Shown: positions 28,223 to 37,544 of the stretch, piece by piece | Layout: every line of letters begins with the position of its first letter | How positions within the stretch are numbered: position 1 is the first letter of the stretch | Assembly (NCBI GenBank): GCA_001800815.1 | Contig: MGWC01000001.1 | Span: forward strand, 1-54,430 | Origin: Euryarchaeota archaeon RBG_19FT_COMBO_56_21 | GTDB lineage: Archaea; Thermoplasmatota; Thermoplasmata; UBA10834 | Reading direction: 5' to 3' | Length of the DNA stretch: 54,430 nucleotides | The notes under the pieces: model-generated | The model's input: only the letters and a program-made list of their open reading frames with translations | What the model was told of the DNA's origin: nothing | Databases searched by the model: none | Made by a program: the position numbers and the translations under genes

Positions 28223-29947
28223 CTACTTCACTATGTCAACGTCCAGGATGTTAATAGGCTGCTCCTGGCCGAGCGGGTGCACATACCAGCCTGTCACATA
28301 GTTGTGTATCGCGAAGATCTGGTACCAGAATATGATCGGTGCCCAGGCCCCCTGCGTCAATAGCCTGATGTGTCCAGCTGTGGCGTTGTCAGAGAAATCC
28401 TTCTCCGTCTCCGCGTAGGTCCAGTTGGTGACATAGCCGTCGAAAACGTCGTCCATGTACCATCCGGTGTTCGAACCTCCAGCGGCCCATGTGCCGAAGT
28501 GCCAGTCGAGGATCTCCGCTCTCGGCCACGAGTACCAGAACAAGATGGCTTCCTGTTCTCCATCAGCCGCCTTGGCCCTCAGAGTTGTCTCCGCGTATTG
28601 CGCGAGATCCACATGGACTCCAACCGCCTGGAACTGGGTCTGCAGAATCTCTCCCATCGAAACGTCCTCGCCCTTGTTTGTAGTCCATAGATCCAGCGTC
28701 AGCTCAGCTCCCGCGGCATTCTCTAGCCATGCGTCGCTGTCTCTGTTGGTCCAGCCGGCCGCCGCGAACAGTGTGCTCGCCTTGGCGGGGTCATATGAAT
28801 AGTTGTATATCGCTGGAACCTTCGTCGACTCAGGCTCGATTGGCGACAGGTAGTTGACACCCTCCTCACCAATGCCGTGCCAAACCGTCTGCAGGATCTG
28901 CGTTCTGTTGATGGCGTAGCCGAACGCTTTTCTGAGGTCCGCATTCGTCCACGGAGTCTTGTTGCAGTTGAACTCTACGTGATATGTCCCCTGTCCGCGG
29001 CCCGAAATCACCGTCATCTCGGTGTTGGCCTCGTATGTCGGAACCTTGTTCGGTGGCACCTGCTGCAGGATATCGATCGCCCCGCTCTCAAAGCCGGCGA
29101 ATCTTGCTGCCTGGTCCGGTATCACCCTGTAGATGATCTTGTCGATCTTTGCGGGCCCCTTGTTTGTGTACCAGGAGGCTCCCCAGTTGTAGTCCTTGTT
29201 CTTCACAAGTGTGACATGATCGCCTGCGACCCACTCCTTGAGCTTGAACGGACCAGTCCCGATGACTTTGTGTCCGGCCGTTCCGTAGTTCTCAAGTCCG
29301 TCCGATTCAAGCGCGTCAGGACCCATCATCGAACCGTACAAGTGCGACAGGTTGAAGATCAACGCCACATCAACCCAAGTAAGGTTGAGCGTCATGTGGT
29401 AGTCATCCCTGCACCATATGCCCGCGTCCGGCCATCCGGTCTTGTTCTCGCAGCCATATATGGCCCAGAACTCGTACTGCACCCAGCTATCATCTTGGGC
29501 GTAGTAGTCGATGATCCTCCTGACCGCATCTGAGTCAAACGCCAATCCGTCATGGAACTTCACACCCTCCTTGAGCGTGATGTTGAATGTGGCGTTGTAC
29601 GGGTAACCCGTGCCTCTCATGTTCTTGAGCTCCCAAGACTCTGCAAGTCCTGGTACGTAGGCACCGGTCAGGTCCCTGGCGATCAAGGTCTCGTATATCA
29701 TGCCCGGAGGCCCATACATCGCACTCGTTTTCGCAGGGTCCATCGTCTCAACATCGGAGCTCATAGCGATAACGAGGACCTTACCCTCATCCGCATTGAA
29801 CAGACCTGCGGCCCATGCGCCGGCTACTGCGGCTATCACCAGTATGACCACGATTACGACTGCCCACAACATCTTGCTTTTCGGTCGAGCTGGCGAGCCG
29901 GCAGGTTGCGCTATCTCACTCTCTGGTTGCTTCTCAGAACTCCCCAC
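28223..29947 (-). CDS. Peptide ABC transporter substrate-binding protein (family 5), membrane-anchored
   Basis: N-terminal TM LWAVVIVVILVIAAVAGAWAA without lipobox Cys; VETMDPAKTSAMYGPPGMIYETLIARDLTGAYVPGLAESWEL; ALRKAFGYAINRTQI-like region. Confidence 0.92.
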   Translation of the reverse strand: MGSSEKQPESEIAQPAGSPARPKSKMLWAVVIVVILVIAAVAGAWAAGLFNADEGKVLVIAMSSDVETMDPAKTSAMYGPPGMIYETLIARDLTGAYVPGLAESWELKNMRGTGYPYNATFNITLKEGVKFHDGLAFDSDAVRRIIDYYAQDDSWVQYEFWAIYGCENKTGWPDAGIWCRDDYHMTLNLTWVDVALIFNLSHLYGSMMGPDALESDGLENYGTAGHKVIGTGPFKLKEWVAGDHVTLVKNKDYNWGASWYTNKGPAKIDKIIYRVIPDQAARFAGFESGAIDILQQVPPNKVPTYEANTEMTVISGRGQGTYHVEFNCNKTPWTNADLRKAFGYAINRTQILQTVWHGIGEEGVNYLSPIEPESTKVPAIYNYSYDPAKASTLFAAAGWTNRDSDAWLENAAGAELTLDLWTTNKGEDVSMGEILQTQFQAVGVHVDLAQYAETTLRAKAADGEQEAILFWYSWPRAEILDWHFGTWAAGGSNTGWYMDDVFDGYVTNWTYAETEKDFSDNATAGHIRLLTQGAWAPIIFWYQIFAIHNYVTGWYVHPLGQEQPINILDVDIVK

Positions 29948-30062
29948 CTACTTCCCTCCTTTGAGACAAGATACAGGATCCACACGAGAAACGTCTCTAC
30001 ACGTTCAGTTTCCTCTGGGGGTCCGCTCTTGTTTCTACGGGCTCCAAGATTGTGGTTATCCG

Positions 30063-30079
30063 TATATAAGGGAATCCCT
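30063..30079 (-). promoter_or_regulatory. Putative opp operon promoter with adjacent inverted repeat
   Basis: TATATA (30063-30068) next to AGGGAATCCCT (30069-30079), upstream of the substrate-binding protein start. Confidence 0.35.
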
Positions 30080-30240
30080 GCAGCCGAAAACCTATCACGT
30101 TGCGCTGACTGTTGGACCCTGACTCTCCGTCGATGTCAGTACTCACAGCGTGCGAAAAAGAAACCATCTGAACCTGAAACAGAACAGCCGAAGCATTATG
30201 TGAAAGCGTGGGCATCCATGTGAAAACAGGAGGGCCTCGC

Positions 30241-30879
30241 ATGGAGATCGACGTCCACATGCATTCGCTCTACTCACCGGACTCCCGTTCCAAACCCGAG
30301 CTGATGGTGAAGCAAGCCATCGCCATCGGCCTCGGCGCAATAGCTGTAACGGATCACGACACTTGGGAAGGCGGCAGGGCGGCAGCCAAGCTGGCGGGAA
30401 ATGACACACTGATAATACCGGGCGCTGAGCTCAAGACGGAGAAGGGCGACCTTCTCGCCCTCTTTGTGGACGAGGCTATCACTGCCAGTACATTCGCGAG
30501 GAAGGTCGACGAGATACACGCGAAGGGAGGCGTTGCAATCGTGCCTCACCCGGGGGTTTCCCCAAGAATCACCCGCCTCGAGCTTTCAATGGTGGACGGG
30601 TACGAGTCCTTCAACGCGATTCTGAGCGCGTCGTCGAATCGCCGGTCTGTCGAGAAGGCATCCGGCCTGGGGAAGCCGGGCTTCGGCTCCTCGGACGCCC
30701 ACCTGGTGCGGGAGATCGGCAACGGGAGGACGGAGGTAGCGGACTGCGAGACTCTCGCCGATCTGCGAGAGGTTGTTCTCAAGAACCCGAGAGTGTCGCG
30801 GATGACAAGATCCAATCCAATTATTCATAGAACTAACGAAGCAATACTATTCGGAGTGAAAGGGATCTGGAAACGCTAG
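30241..30879 (+). CDS. PHP-domain metal-dependent phosphoesterase-like protein
   Basis: MEIDVHMHSLYSPDSRSKPELM, VTDHDTWEG, IPGAELKT, VPHPG and FGSSDAH metal-ligand motifs. Confidence 0.9.
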   Translation: MEIDVHMHSLYSPDSRSKPELMVKQAIAIGLGAIAVTDHDTWEGGRAAAKLAGNDTLIIPGAELKTEKGDLLALFVDEAITASTFARKVDEIHAKGGVAIVPHPGVSPRITRLELSMVDGYESFNAILSASSNRRSVEKASGLGKPGFGSSDAHLVREIGNGRTEVADCETLADLREVVLKNPRVSRMTRSNPIIHRTNEAILFGVKGIWKR

Positions 30880-32186
30880 CCTGACGGTGACCGTTCGTCA
30901 GTCTTCTGCCTCAGAACTCGGACTTTCTGCTGCGGTCCAGAGACCTTCGACAGGAAATCCTCAATCTTGATGATCCTGGCATTAATCCTGGCAACATCCT
31001 CCTTGAGCGATGCTGCAGCCATGACCAATTCGTTCCGGATTTTCAGTTCCTGCTCCGAAGGCTGCGGAGTGAGCGCCAGCGGCGCGGGATCTGGATGCTG
31101 CAGAGCCTGTTCTTGCAGCTCTTTCACCCGTTGCTCGACGAACGCCTGAAGAGAGGCCGCGCTCTTGTCCAAAGAGTCCAGCTTGCTCAGAATATCCTGC
31201 GGCATCTCCATCTTGGGAGGCTCCCGCAGACCTATCTCCTTGATCTGCATCTGATGGGCATTCGCCATCTTCTCGATGTTCTCAAGGCGGACCTCGAGCT
31301 CTTTGGGGAATGCGATGGCGGGGTTTGCCCTAGACCCTCCGGCAAGCGCTGCGAAACCCTTGTCAATCTTCTTGTCGGAAGCCGAGAGGATCACAGCCAG
31401 CCCTTTGGATATCCTCTCGTCAATGCTCCTGTGGAATTCCTCAAGCGATTTCTTCATGGCGCTGTCGAGCTGCTCGAGTTTCTGCTCTTGGCTCTCGACT
31501 ATGCGAATGATATTGCTGAGGTCCCCGAGGCTCCTTGATATGTTCTCAAGCACCTCCCTGTCCCCAGGGGATGCCCTGCCTCCAGCGTCGGACACCTGGA
31601 AGTCTCTCAGCAGGTCGATCACCGCGGACAGGTCCGCCTCTGGTCCCGCCTTCTTGATCGCGTCCTTGATCGGTGCGAGCTTCGCCAGCTCCTGCTCGGC
31701 GAGTTCTAGGATCTCCTTGTTATCGACTTCAACATTCTCCAGTCCCTGCATTATCTTCTCGAGCTGGTCGGCGGCCTTCGCAATGCTGGATTTCTCAATC
31801 GCATCGATGTCTTTCACGGCGTCCTTCTTCCCCTTGGCGATTGCATCCGCAACTGCCGTCCCCTCATGCGGGAACAGGGGCACCATGTGAATGACCCCTG
31901 TCTTGATCTTGGCCTCGACATAGGAGTATTCACGGTCGTTGACTGTCACGGTCTGCTTGTCTGACTTGACGTAAAGAATCGCGATGCAGTCGTTGGGCAG
32001 AACGCAAACCTCGACATCAAAGCCTGAGCTCTTGGCTAGTGCCGGCAGGCGTTCCGGCTTCTCTTTCGATACGGCCGCAAGATAGGCCCCCAGATAGGAC
32101 GTCGCGTAGTTCTCAAGAGCCTTCTTGGCTGGGCGCATGGCCTTGGGGGGTGCGCTCTCCATGCGAATCTCAGCGGTATTATCCAT
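30876..32186 (-). CDS. Uncharacterised coiled-coil protein
   Basis: N-terminal globular part (about 110 aa) then long heptad-rich region (LENISRSLGDLSNIIRIVESQEQKLEQLDSAMKKSLEEFHRSIDERI). Start near 32186 (MDNTAEIRM). Confidence 0.7.
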   Translation of the reverse strand: MDNTAEIRMESAPPKAMRPAKKALENYATSYLGAYLAAVSKEKPERLPALAKSSGFDVEVCVLPNDCIAILYVKSDKQTVTVNDREYSYVEAKIKTGVIHMVPLFPHEGTAVADAIAKGKKDAVKDIDAIEKSSIAKAADQLEKIMQGLENVEVDNKEILELAEQELAKLAPIKDAIKKAGPEADLSAVIDLLRDFQVSDAGGRASPGDREVLENISRSLGDLSNIIRIVESQEQKLEQLDSAMKKSLEEFHRSIDERISKGLAVILSASDKKIDKGFAALAGGSRANPAIAFPKELEVRLENIEKMANAHQMQIKEIGLREPPKMEMPQDILSKLDSLDKSAASLQAFVEQRVKELQEQALQHPDPAPLALTPQPSEQELKIRNELVMAAASLKEDVARINARIIKIEDFLSKVSGPQQKVRVLRQKTDERSPSG

Positions 32187-32361
32187 TATGTTGTATTGAG
32201 CTTTTGCTTCAGAGGATGCAATCAGCGCAACCCAGGATATCACTCCTTCGGAGAACCCTTACAACCAACTGGCCCTCGTAGGAAAGGTTTATCTATTTAT
32301 AACTCAAATCGCATATTTGTCGAATACCGCCCCTTATCGATCATTCTAGGCTGGGATTGCT

Positions 32362-33189
32362 CTGAGCATCATAAAATCCAAACGATACATCAAGAAGGTC
32401 GCACTCGTCGGCGACTCATCGGTCGGCAAGACCTCCCTCATTAGGAGGTTTGTGATCGACGTATTCGATGACAAATACATCGCCACGATCGGTGCGAAGG
32501 TCAGCAAGAGAGATGTCGAGTACACGATGCCCGATAAAACGGTCTACCTCACGATAATGCTCTGGGACATTCTCGGACAGAAAGACTACAAGAAGATGAG
32601 ATTGCAGGGCCTGACGGGGGCGCACGGGGTAGTGCTGGTCACTGACCTAACTCGGCCTGAGACAATCAAGGCGGCCGTAGATTTCTGGCTCCCCGAGGTG
32701 AGCGAGATATGCCCGGCGGCTCCTGTGCTGCTCGTAGGCAACAAGTCCGACTTAGCCGGAGAAGTCAGTCCTGCCTCGACGCAATTGAACGAGATATCCG
32801 TCAAAGCGGAGATGCCCGTCATCTATTGCAGCGCCAAGACCGGTGCGAACGTCGAGCATGCCTTCAGGAGGATAGGAGAGCTGATGCTCTCCTCTGACCT
32901 CGGAGACAAGAAGGGCGGAGGGGATCTCACCGTTGCCTCACTCGCTCAAGCCATCGACGATGTGGTCAGTGATTTCTGCGAGCAGTACGGCGATACCCAG
33001 CGGGCGATGGAGGTCGTCGAAAGGGAGTTCAACAAGGCCAGGGTCAATGTGAATGCGCCGTCCAAGGACTCCCTTCTTATGGCGATAGAGTATTTGTCCG
33101 ACATTGAGAGGGACATCCACGGACGTGATGTCTCCGAAGTGAACAAGCTCAGGCGCTGGAAGATGATCGACGAGGCCAGAGGTGGCTGA
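32362..33189 (+). CDS. Rab/Ras-like small GTPase with C-terminal extension
   Basis: G1 LVGDSSVGKTS (encoded at about 32404-32436, upstream of the ORF-track start 32452), G3 WDILGQ, G4 NKSD, G5 SAK. Frame opens after TAG at 32347; start codon uncertain. Confidence 0.85.
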   Translation: MSIIKSKRYIKKVALVGDSSVGKTSLIRRFVIDVFDDKYIATIGAKVSKRDVEYTMPDKTVYLTIMLWDILGQKDYKKMRLQGLTGAHGVVLVTDLTRPETIKAAVDFWLPEVSEICPAAPVLLVGNKSDLAGEVSPASTQLNEISVKAEMPVIYCSAKTGANVEHAFRRIGELMLSSDLGDKKGGGDLTVASLAQAIDDVVSDFCEQYGDTQRAMEVVEREFNKARVNVNAPSKDSLLMAIEYLSDIERDIHGRDVSEVNKLRRWKMIDEARGG

Positions 33190-33221
33190 GAGTCGGTCTC
33201 TGTTTGTCGGGTGTGTTGTCG

Positions 33222-33818
33222 ATGAAGAAACAGCAGCTTGAGATAGGCCTTCAGAAACTGACTCCTCTCCCAAAGCAGTCTGCCAGGCTCGAGCAGTATG
33301 CGACACCTGCGCACGTCGCCGCTGATATGCTCTGGGAGGCCTACACGGCCGGAGACATCGAAGGCAAATCCATTGTGGACCTTGGCTGCGGGAACGGGAT
33401 ATTCGCCATCGGAGCGAAGATACTCGGCGCGAAGAGCGCACTAGGAGTTGATCTGGATCCAGAGGCAGTCAAGATCGCGAACGAGAACGCGGATGCACTG
33501 CAGCTAATCGTCGATTTCCAGGAAGGGGATGTGACCGAGGTTGGAGGCAGGTACGATACGGTCCTGCAGAACCCTCCGTTTGGCTCCCAAACCAAGAACG
33601 CGGATCGCGCGTTCATCAAAAAGGCGGTCGAACTCGCCCCTCGGGCTTACTCACTACACAATGACGGCACTGAGGACTTCGTCCAGCAGATGGTTTCCGC
33701 GCTGGGCGCGAGAGCAGTGCTGGTCAAAAAGTATAAATTCGAGATTCCATATGCGTTCGAATTCCACAGAAAGCCGATCGAGACGATTTCAGTGGTTCTC
33801 CTAAGGTTTGAGAGATAG
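33222..33818 (+). CDS. METTL5-like RNA N6-adenine methyltransferase
   Basis: SARLEQYATPAHVAADMLW, VDLGCGNGIFAIGA, QNPPFGSQ (NPPF), HKLNDG-like downstream region. Confidence 0.87.
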   Translation: MKKQQLEIGLQKLTPLPKQSARLEQYATPAHVAADMLWEAYTAGDIEGKSIVDLGCGNGIFAIGAKILGAKSALGVDLDPEAVKIANENADALQLIVDFQEGDVTEVGGRYDTVLQNPPFGSQTKNADRAFIKKAVELAPRAYSLHNDGTEDFVQQMVSALGARAVLVKKYKFEIPYAFEFHRKPIETISVVLLRFER

Positions 33819-34385
33819 GTGATTCAGCTGGCAAGAACTGGTAAGAGAGTGCTTCCGGGCGACGAGGTGGCGATTGCTGAGGAATACATGTCCGGAGAAG
33901 GCACCTACGAGATGGAAGGGAAGGTCTACGCGAGCACTGTCGGGGAGCTCGACCTGGACGCGAGAGAGAAGGTCGCGAAGATCATCCTTGACAACCCGCC
34001 CGTGGTGCTCCAGGAGGGCGATGTCGTCCTGGGAGAGGTTTCGGACACGAAGCCAGCCATGGCGATTGTGAGCATCTTGAAGCAAGAGGGCAGGGATCGG
34101 GATGTGTCGAGCGAGACCCTGGCGTCTGTACATGTTTCCAAGATATCGAGCTCGTACGTCGAGGACGCGGGCGACCTGATGAGACCAGGCGACCTCATCC
34201 GAGCCTCGGTCATACAGGCGGAGCCGTCGGTCCAACTGTCGACCGCGGGACCGCACTTCGGAGTGGTCAGGGCCCTGTGCGGGCGCTGCAGATCGCCCCT
34301 GGAACGCAAGGGCAGAAGTCTGTACTGCGACAAGTGCGACAGAACGGAGAATCGGAAGGTGGCGGACGACTACCGCAACTTCTAA
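33819..34385 (+). CDS. Exosome RNA-binding protein Csl4
   Basis: GKRVLPGDEVAIAEEYMSGEGTYE, S1-like centre and C-terminal Zn ribbon CGRCRSPLERKGRSLYCDKC. Confidence 0.9.
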   Translation: MIQLARTGKRVLPGDEVAIAEEYMSGEGTYEMEGKVYASTVGELDLDAREKVAKIILDNPPVVLQEGDVVLGEVSDTKPAMAIVSILKQEGRDRDVSSETLASVHVSKISSSYVEDAGDLMRPGDLIRASVIQAEPSVQLSTAGPHFGVVRALCGRCRSPLERKGRSLYCDKCDRTENRKVADDYRNF

Positions 34386-34447
34386 CCATATTGGGAAAAC
34401 CTCTTATCGCATGAGCTAGATAGAGCTATATCAGAAGGGGGGCAGGA

Positions 34448-34627
34448 TTGGCAGATGACAAAGAGCTCCTCGCTGAGATAGAGCGTCTCAGAGAGGACGT
34501 GAAACAGCTACGCGAAATTGTGAACGTGCTAGTGAACGTCGTCATGGAAGAGGACTTCGAAGAGGAGGACCCGGAGTTCCCCGCCAACACCCACGGCTTC
34601 GAGACGAACCTCAGATTGAACAACTGA
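34448..34627 (+). CDS. Small acidic helical protein, 59 aa
   Basis: TTG-initiated reading (M)ADDKELLAEIERLREDVKQLREIVNVLVNVVMEEDFEEEDPEFPANTHGFETNLRLNN*; not in the ORF track. Confidence 0.55.
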   Translation: MADDKELLAEIERLREDVKQLREIVNVLVNVVMEEDFEEEDPEFPANTHGFETNLRLNN

Positions 34628-34662
34628 TTCAAATACGGGCCCGCGAATCCCGTCTGGGGAAG

Positions 34663-35877
34663 ATGAAGAACACATACTTCTTAGATAGCATGCGGGCTCA
34701 AGAGAAGTGGAGGATGGAGGAGTCGATCAACCTCTTGCCCTCCGAGAACATGACGAGCCCGCAGGTGCGCGCGCTGCTGTCGTCCGACTTCGTCAACAGG
34801 TATACTCTGCCTGTCGAGGCCGAGTACGCCGGCGAGTACATGGAGAATTCCTACAGAGGCACGCGCATCACAACCGATGTCGAGCGGAAGTGCGAGCAGG
34901 TCTGCAGAGAGGTTTTCGGAGCGAGACACGCATGCGTGCAACCGCTTTCTGGACACATAGCGGCCATAATCACGATCGTCGCGACGACGAAACGCGGTGA
35001 TAAGGTCGCCTCCATATCGGACGAGTTCGGGGGCTACGACGGATACGCGCAGAAGTACATCCCCGACATTCTCGGGCTTAAGGCAGTCAAGCTGCCTTTC
35101 ACCGCTGACTCGTGGAACCTCGATGCCGAGAAGGCATCGCAAACGATTCGGAAAGAGAAGCCCAAGCTAGTGATCCTCGGAGCATCGCTGATCCTGTTCC
35201 CTTACGAGATCAGACCCGTTGCGGAGGCATGCAAGGATGTGGGTGCCACGCTCGCCTATGACGGCTCGCATGTACTTGGCTTGATTGCGGGGGGTGAGTT
35301 CCAGGAACCTCTCAAGGAAGGAGTGCAAATATTATACGGCTCTACGCATAAAAGTTTCTTCGGACCTCAGGGAGGGCTTATAGTAACGGACTCAAAGGAA
35401 CTGGACGGAGAGATCAGAAGGAATCTCACGTGGCGCGTGGTCGACAACATCCACTGGAACCGGGTGGCGTCGCTCGGACAGGCTCTCCTGGAGATGAAGA
35501 GGTTCGGCCCGCAGTACGCCAAGCAGGTCGTGAAGAACTCAAAGAGACTCGGCAAAGAGCTCAAAGAGAGGGGCTTCCCCATTATGTTTGAAGAACTCGG
35601 CTTCTCGCAATCTCACCAGCTGCTGATGGACAGAGGCGAGCTGAAAGCGATCTACGGCCTCACGATAAACGACTTCTCCATTAGGATGGAGAAGTCCAAC
35701 CTGATAATCGACGCTGTCGGGAGGCTCGGGACCGCGGAGATAACCAGACTCGGGCTCAAGGAGAAGGACATACCCGAGCTGGCGGACCTTTACATGGAAG
35801 CCGCAAAGGGAAGGAATGTCAGAGGCCAGGTCAAGGCCATGAGGGACAGATTCGATATGGCCTTCCGCATCAGATAA
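34663..35877 (+). CDS. glyA: Serine hydroxymethyltransferase-like PLP enzyme (archaeal type)
   Basis: INLLPSENMTSPQVRALLSSDFVNRYTLP, YDGSHVLGLIAGGEFQEPLKEGVQILYGSTHKSFFGPQGG (PLP Lys). Confidence 0.85.
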   Translation: MKNTYFLDSMRAQEKWRMEESINLLPSENMTSPQVRALLSSDFVNRYTLPVEAEYAGEYMENSYRGTRITTDVERKCEQVCREVFGARHACVQPLSGHIAAIITIVATTKRGDKVASISDEFGGYDGYAQKYIPDILGLKAVKLPFTADSWNLDAEKASQTIRKEKPKLVILGASLILFPYEIRPVAEACKDVGATLAYDGSHVLGLIAGGEFQEPLKEGVQILYGSTHKSFFGPQGGLIVTDSKELDGEIRRNLTWRVVDNIHWNRVASLGQALLEMKRFGPQYAKQVVKNSKRLGKELKERGFPIMFEELGFSQSHQLLMDRGELKAIYGLTINDFSIRMEKSNLIIDAVGRLGTAEITRLGLKEKDIPELADLYMEAAKGRNVRGQVKAMRDRFDMAFRIR

Positions 35878-35912
35878 GCCATTAATATGGTCAGGGACCA
35901 TTCCACTCTCCT

Positions 35913-36917
35913 GTGAAAGAGAACAGGTACTCCAGGCAGACCCTTCTGCCCGAGATAGGGCCAGGGGGACAGAAGAAGCTCGAGAAGAGCAGGGCTGTCG
36001 TCATAGGGTGTGGTGCCCTCGGCACTAATGCTTTATCCTTCTTGGTAAGGGCAGGGGTAGGCCAGGTGCTGGTGGCGGACAGGGATATTGTTGACCTATC
36101 CAATCTTCAGAGACAGACTCTCTTCTCCGAACGGGACATCGGAAGGCCCAAGGCGAAGGTCGCCCAAGAGATCCTGCAGGAGATCAACTCTGATGTCGAA
36201 GTCGACGGACAGGTCGTTGACATCAGCCATGCCAATGTCGAGAAACTCGTCAAAGGTGCGACCGTAGTTCTCGACGCCACTGACAATATGGACACCCGAT
36301 TCCTGGTCAATGACGCGTGCGTGAAGCACGCTATACCGTGGGTGTACGCGGGCGCGGTCGGCGTGACAGGGATGGTAATGCCAGTCTTCCCGAAGGGGCC
36401 GTGTCTCAGGTGCGTCTTCCCCGCACTGCCTCAGCCCGGTCAGCTCCCGACTTGCGATACCGTCGGCATCGTCAACACACTACCCGCGGCTGTGGCCTCG
36501 CTGGAAGTGACGGAGGCATTCAAGATCATGCAGGGCAAAGAGCCCATGATGGGGCTTATGGTCCTAGACATCTGGCTCGGTGAATTCCAGAAGATCAATG
36601 TCAAGAAGAACCCCGCGTGTCAGACCTGTGCCAAACGGGACTTCAAGTACCTCGAAGCAAGGGAGAGGAAGTTCGCCGCCTCGCTCTGCGGCAGGAACGC
36701 TGTTCAGATCGTGCCTGCGAGAGAACTTCGTGGCGGCCTTTCGGACCTCAGGAAGCAGCTAGCCAAGCTAGGTGATGCGAAGGTTGTAGACGGCGTTCTC
36801 AGGTTCAAGTCGAAAGAGGCAGATCTGACAGTATTCGCCGATGGCAGGACGATTATAGCAGGCACCACAAACATAGCGAAGGCAAAGACAGTGTTCTCAA
36901 AGTACATCGGTGATTGA
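35913..36917 (+). CDS. ThiF/MoeB/HesA-type E1-like adenylyltransferase
   Basis: YSRQTLLPEIGPGGQKKL, GCGALGTNALSFLVRAGVGQVLVADRDIVDLSNLQRQTLF, Zn Cys pairs CLRC/CQTC, catalytic TCDTVGI. Confidence 0.92.
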   Translation: MKENRYSRQTLLPEIGPGGQKKLEKSRAVVIGCGALGTNALSFLVRAGVGQVLVADRDIVDLSNLQRQTLFSERDIGRPKAKVAQEILQEINSDVEVDGQVVDISHANVEKLVKGATVVLDATDNMDTRFLVNDACVKHAIPWVYAGAVGVTGMVMPVFPKGPCLRCVFPALPQPGQLPTCDTVGIVNTLPAAVASLEVTEAFKIMQGKEPMMGLMVLDIWLGEFQKINVKKNPACQTCAKRDFKYLEARERKFAASLCGRNAVQIVPARELRGGLSDLRKQLAKLGDAKVVDGVLRFKSKEADLTVFADGRTIIAGTTNIAKAKTVFSKYIGD

Positions 36918-37544
36918 TTGCGCGGGCTCGTGCTGATGTCTGGAGGCATCGACTCTCCCGTGGCCGCTTACCTGATGGGAAAGCAGGGGTTGGAGCTGGT
37001 CCTAGTTCACTATGACAACAGACCATTCACCAGCGACGAGGAAGTCGACAAGGCAATCAGGTTGATGCGGAAGGTGGAAGAGGCCCTCGGAATGAAGACC
37101 ACCAAGGTGCTGGTGCCCCACGGGAAGGCCCAGACCGAGTTCGCAAGGTCGTGCAGAAGGAACATGGAGTGCGTTCTCTGCAGACGGATGATGTTCAGAG
37201 TGGCCGAGCGGCTTGCAAAGAGATATTCCGCGGAATGCATCGTCACCGGAGAATCACTCGGCCAAGTCGCGTCACAGACCCTGGCCAACATCAACGTAGA
37301 GGAGAAGGCAACTTCGCTGCCGATACTCAGGCCCCTGATCGGCTTCGACAAAGTGGAGATCGAGAGGATAGCGAAGAAGATCGGCACCTACGAGATATCG
37401 ATCCTGCCGGGGCTGTGTTGCACGATCGCGCCGAAGAAACCATCGACCTACGCGAAGATAGCCGATGCGGTCGAACAGGAGGCGAACGTGGACCTCGAGA
37501 AGCTGGCCCAAGACGCGTTCAGCGGCGCGGTGGAGATCGAATGA
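36918..37544 (+). CDS. ThiI-type PP-loop sulfurtransferase domain protein (no THUMP domain)
   Basis: LVLMSGGIDSPVAAYLMGKQGLELVLVHYDNRPFTS, GESLGQVASQTLANI, LCCTIAPKKPSTYA; TTG start overlapping the thiF stop region. Confidence 0.88.
   Translation: MRGLVLMSGGIDSPVAAYLMGKQGLELVLVHYDNRPFTSDEEVDKAIRLMRKVEEALGMKTTKVLVPHGKAQTEFARSCRRNMECVLCRRMMFRVAERLAKRYSAECIVTGESLGQVASQTLANINVEEKATSLPILRPLIGFDKVEIERIAKKIGTYEISILPGLCCTIAPKKPSTYAKIADAVEQEANVDLEKLAQDAFSGAVEIE

Noticed and set aside
28877-29533. 218-aa + strand ORF antisense to the substrate-binding protein
   Set aside because: Antisense shadow of a confident gene.
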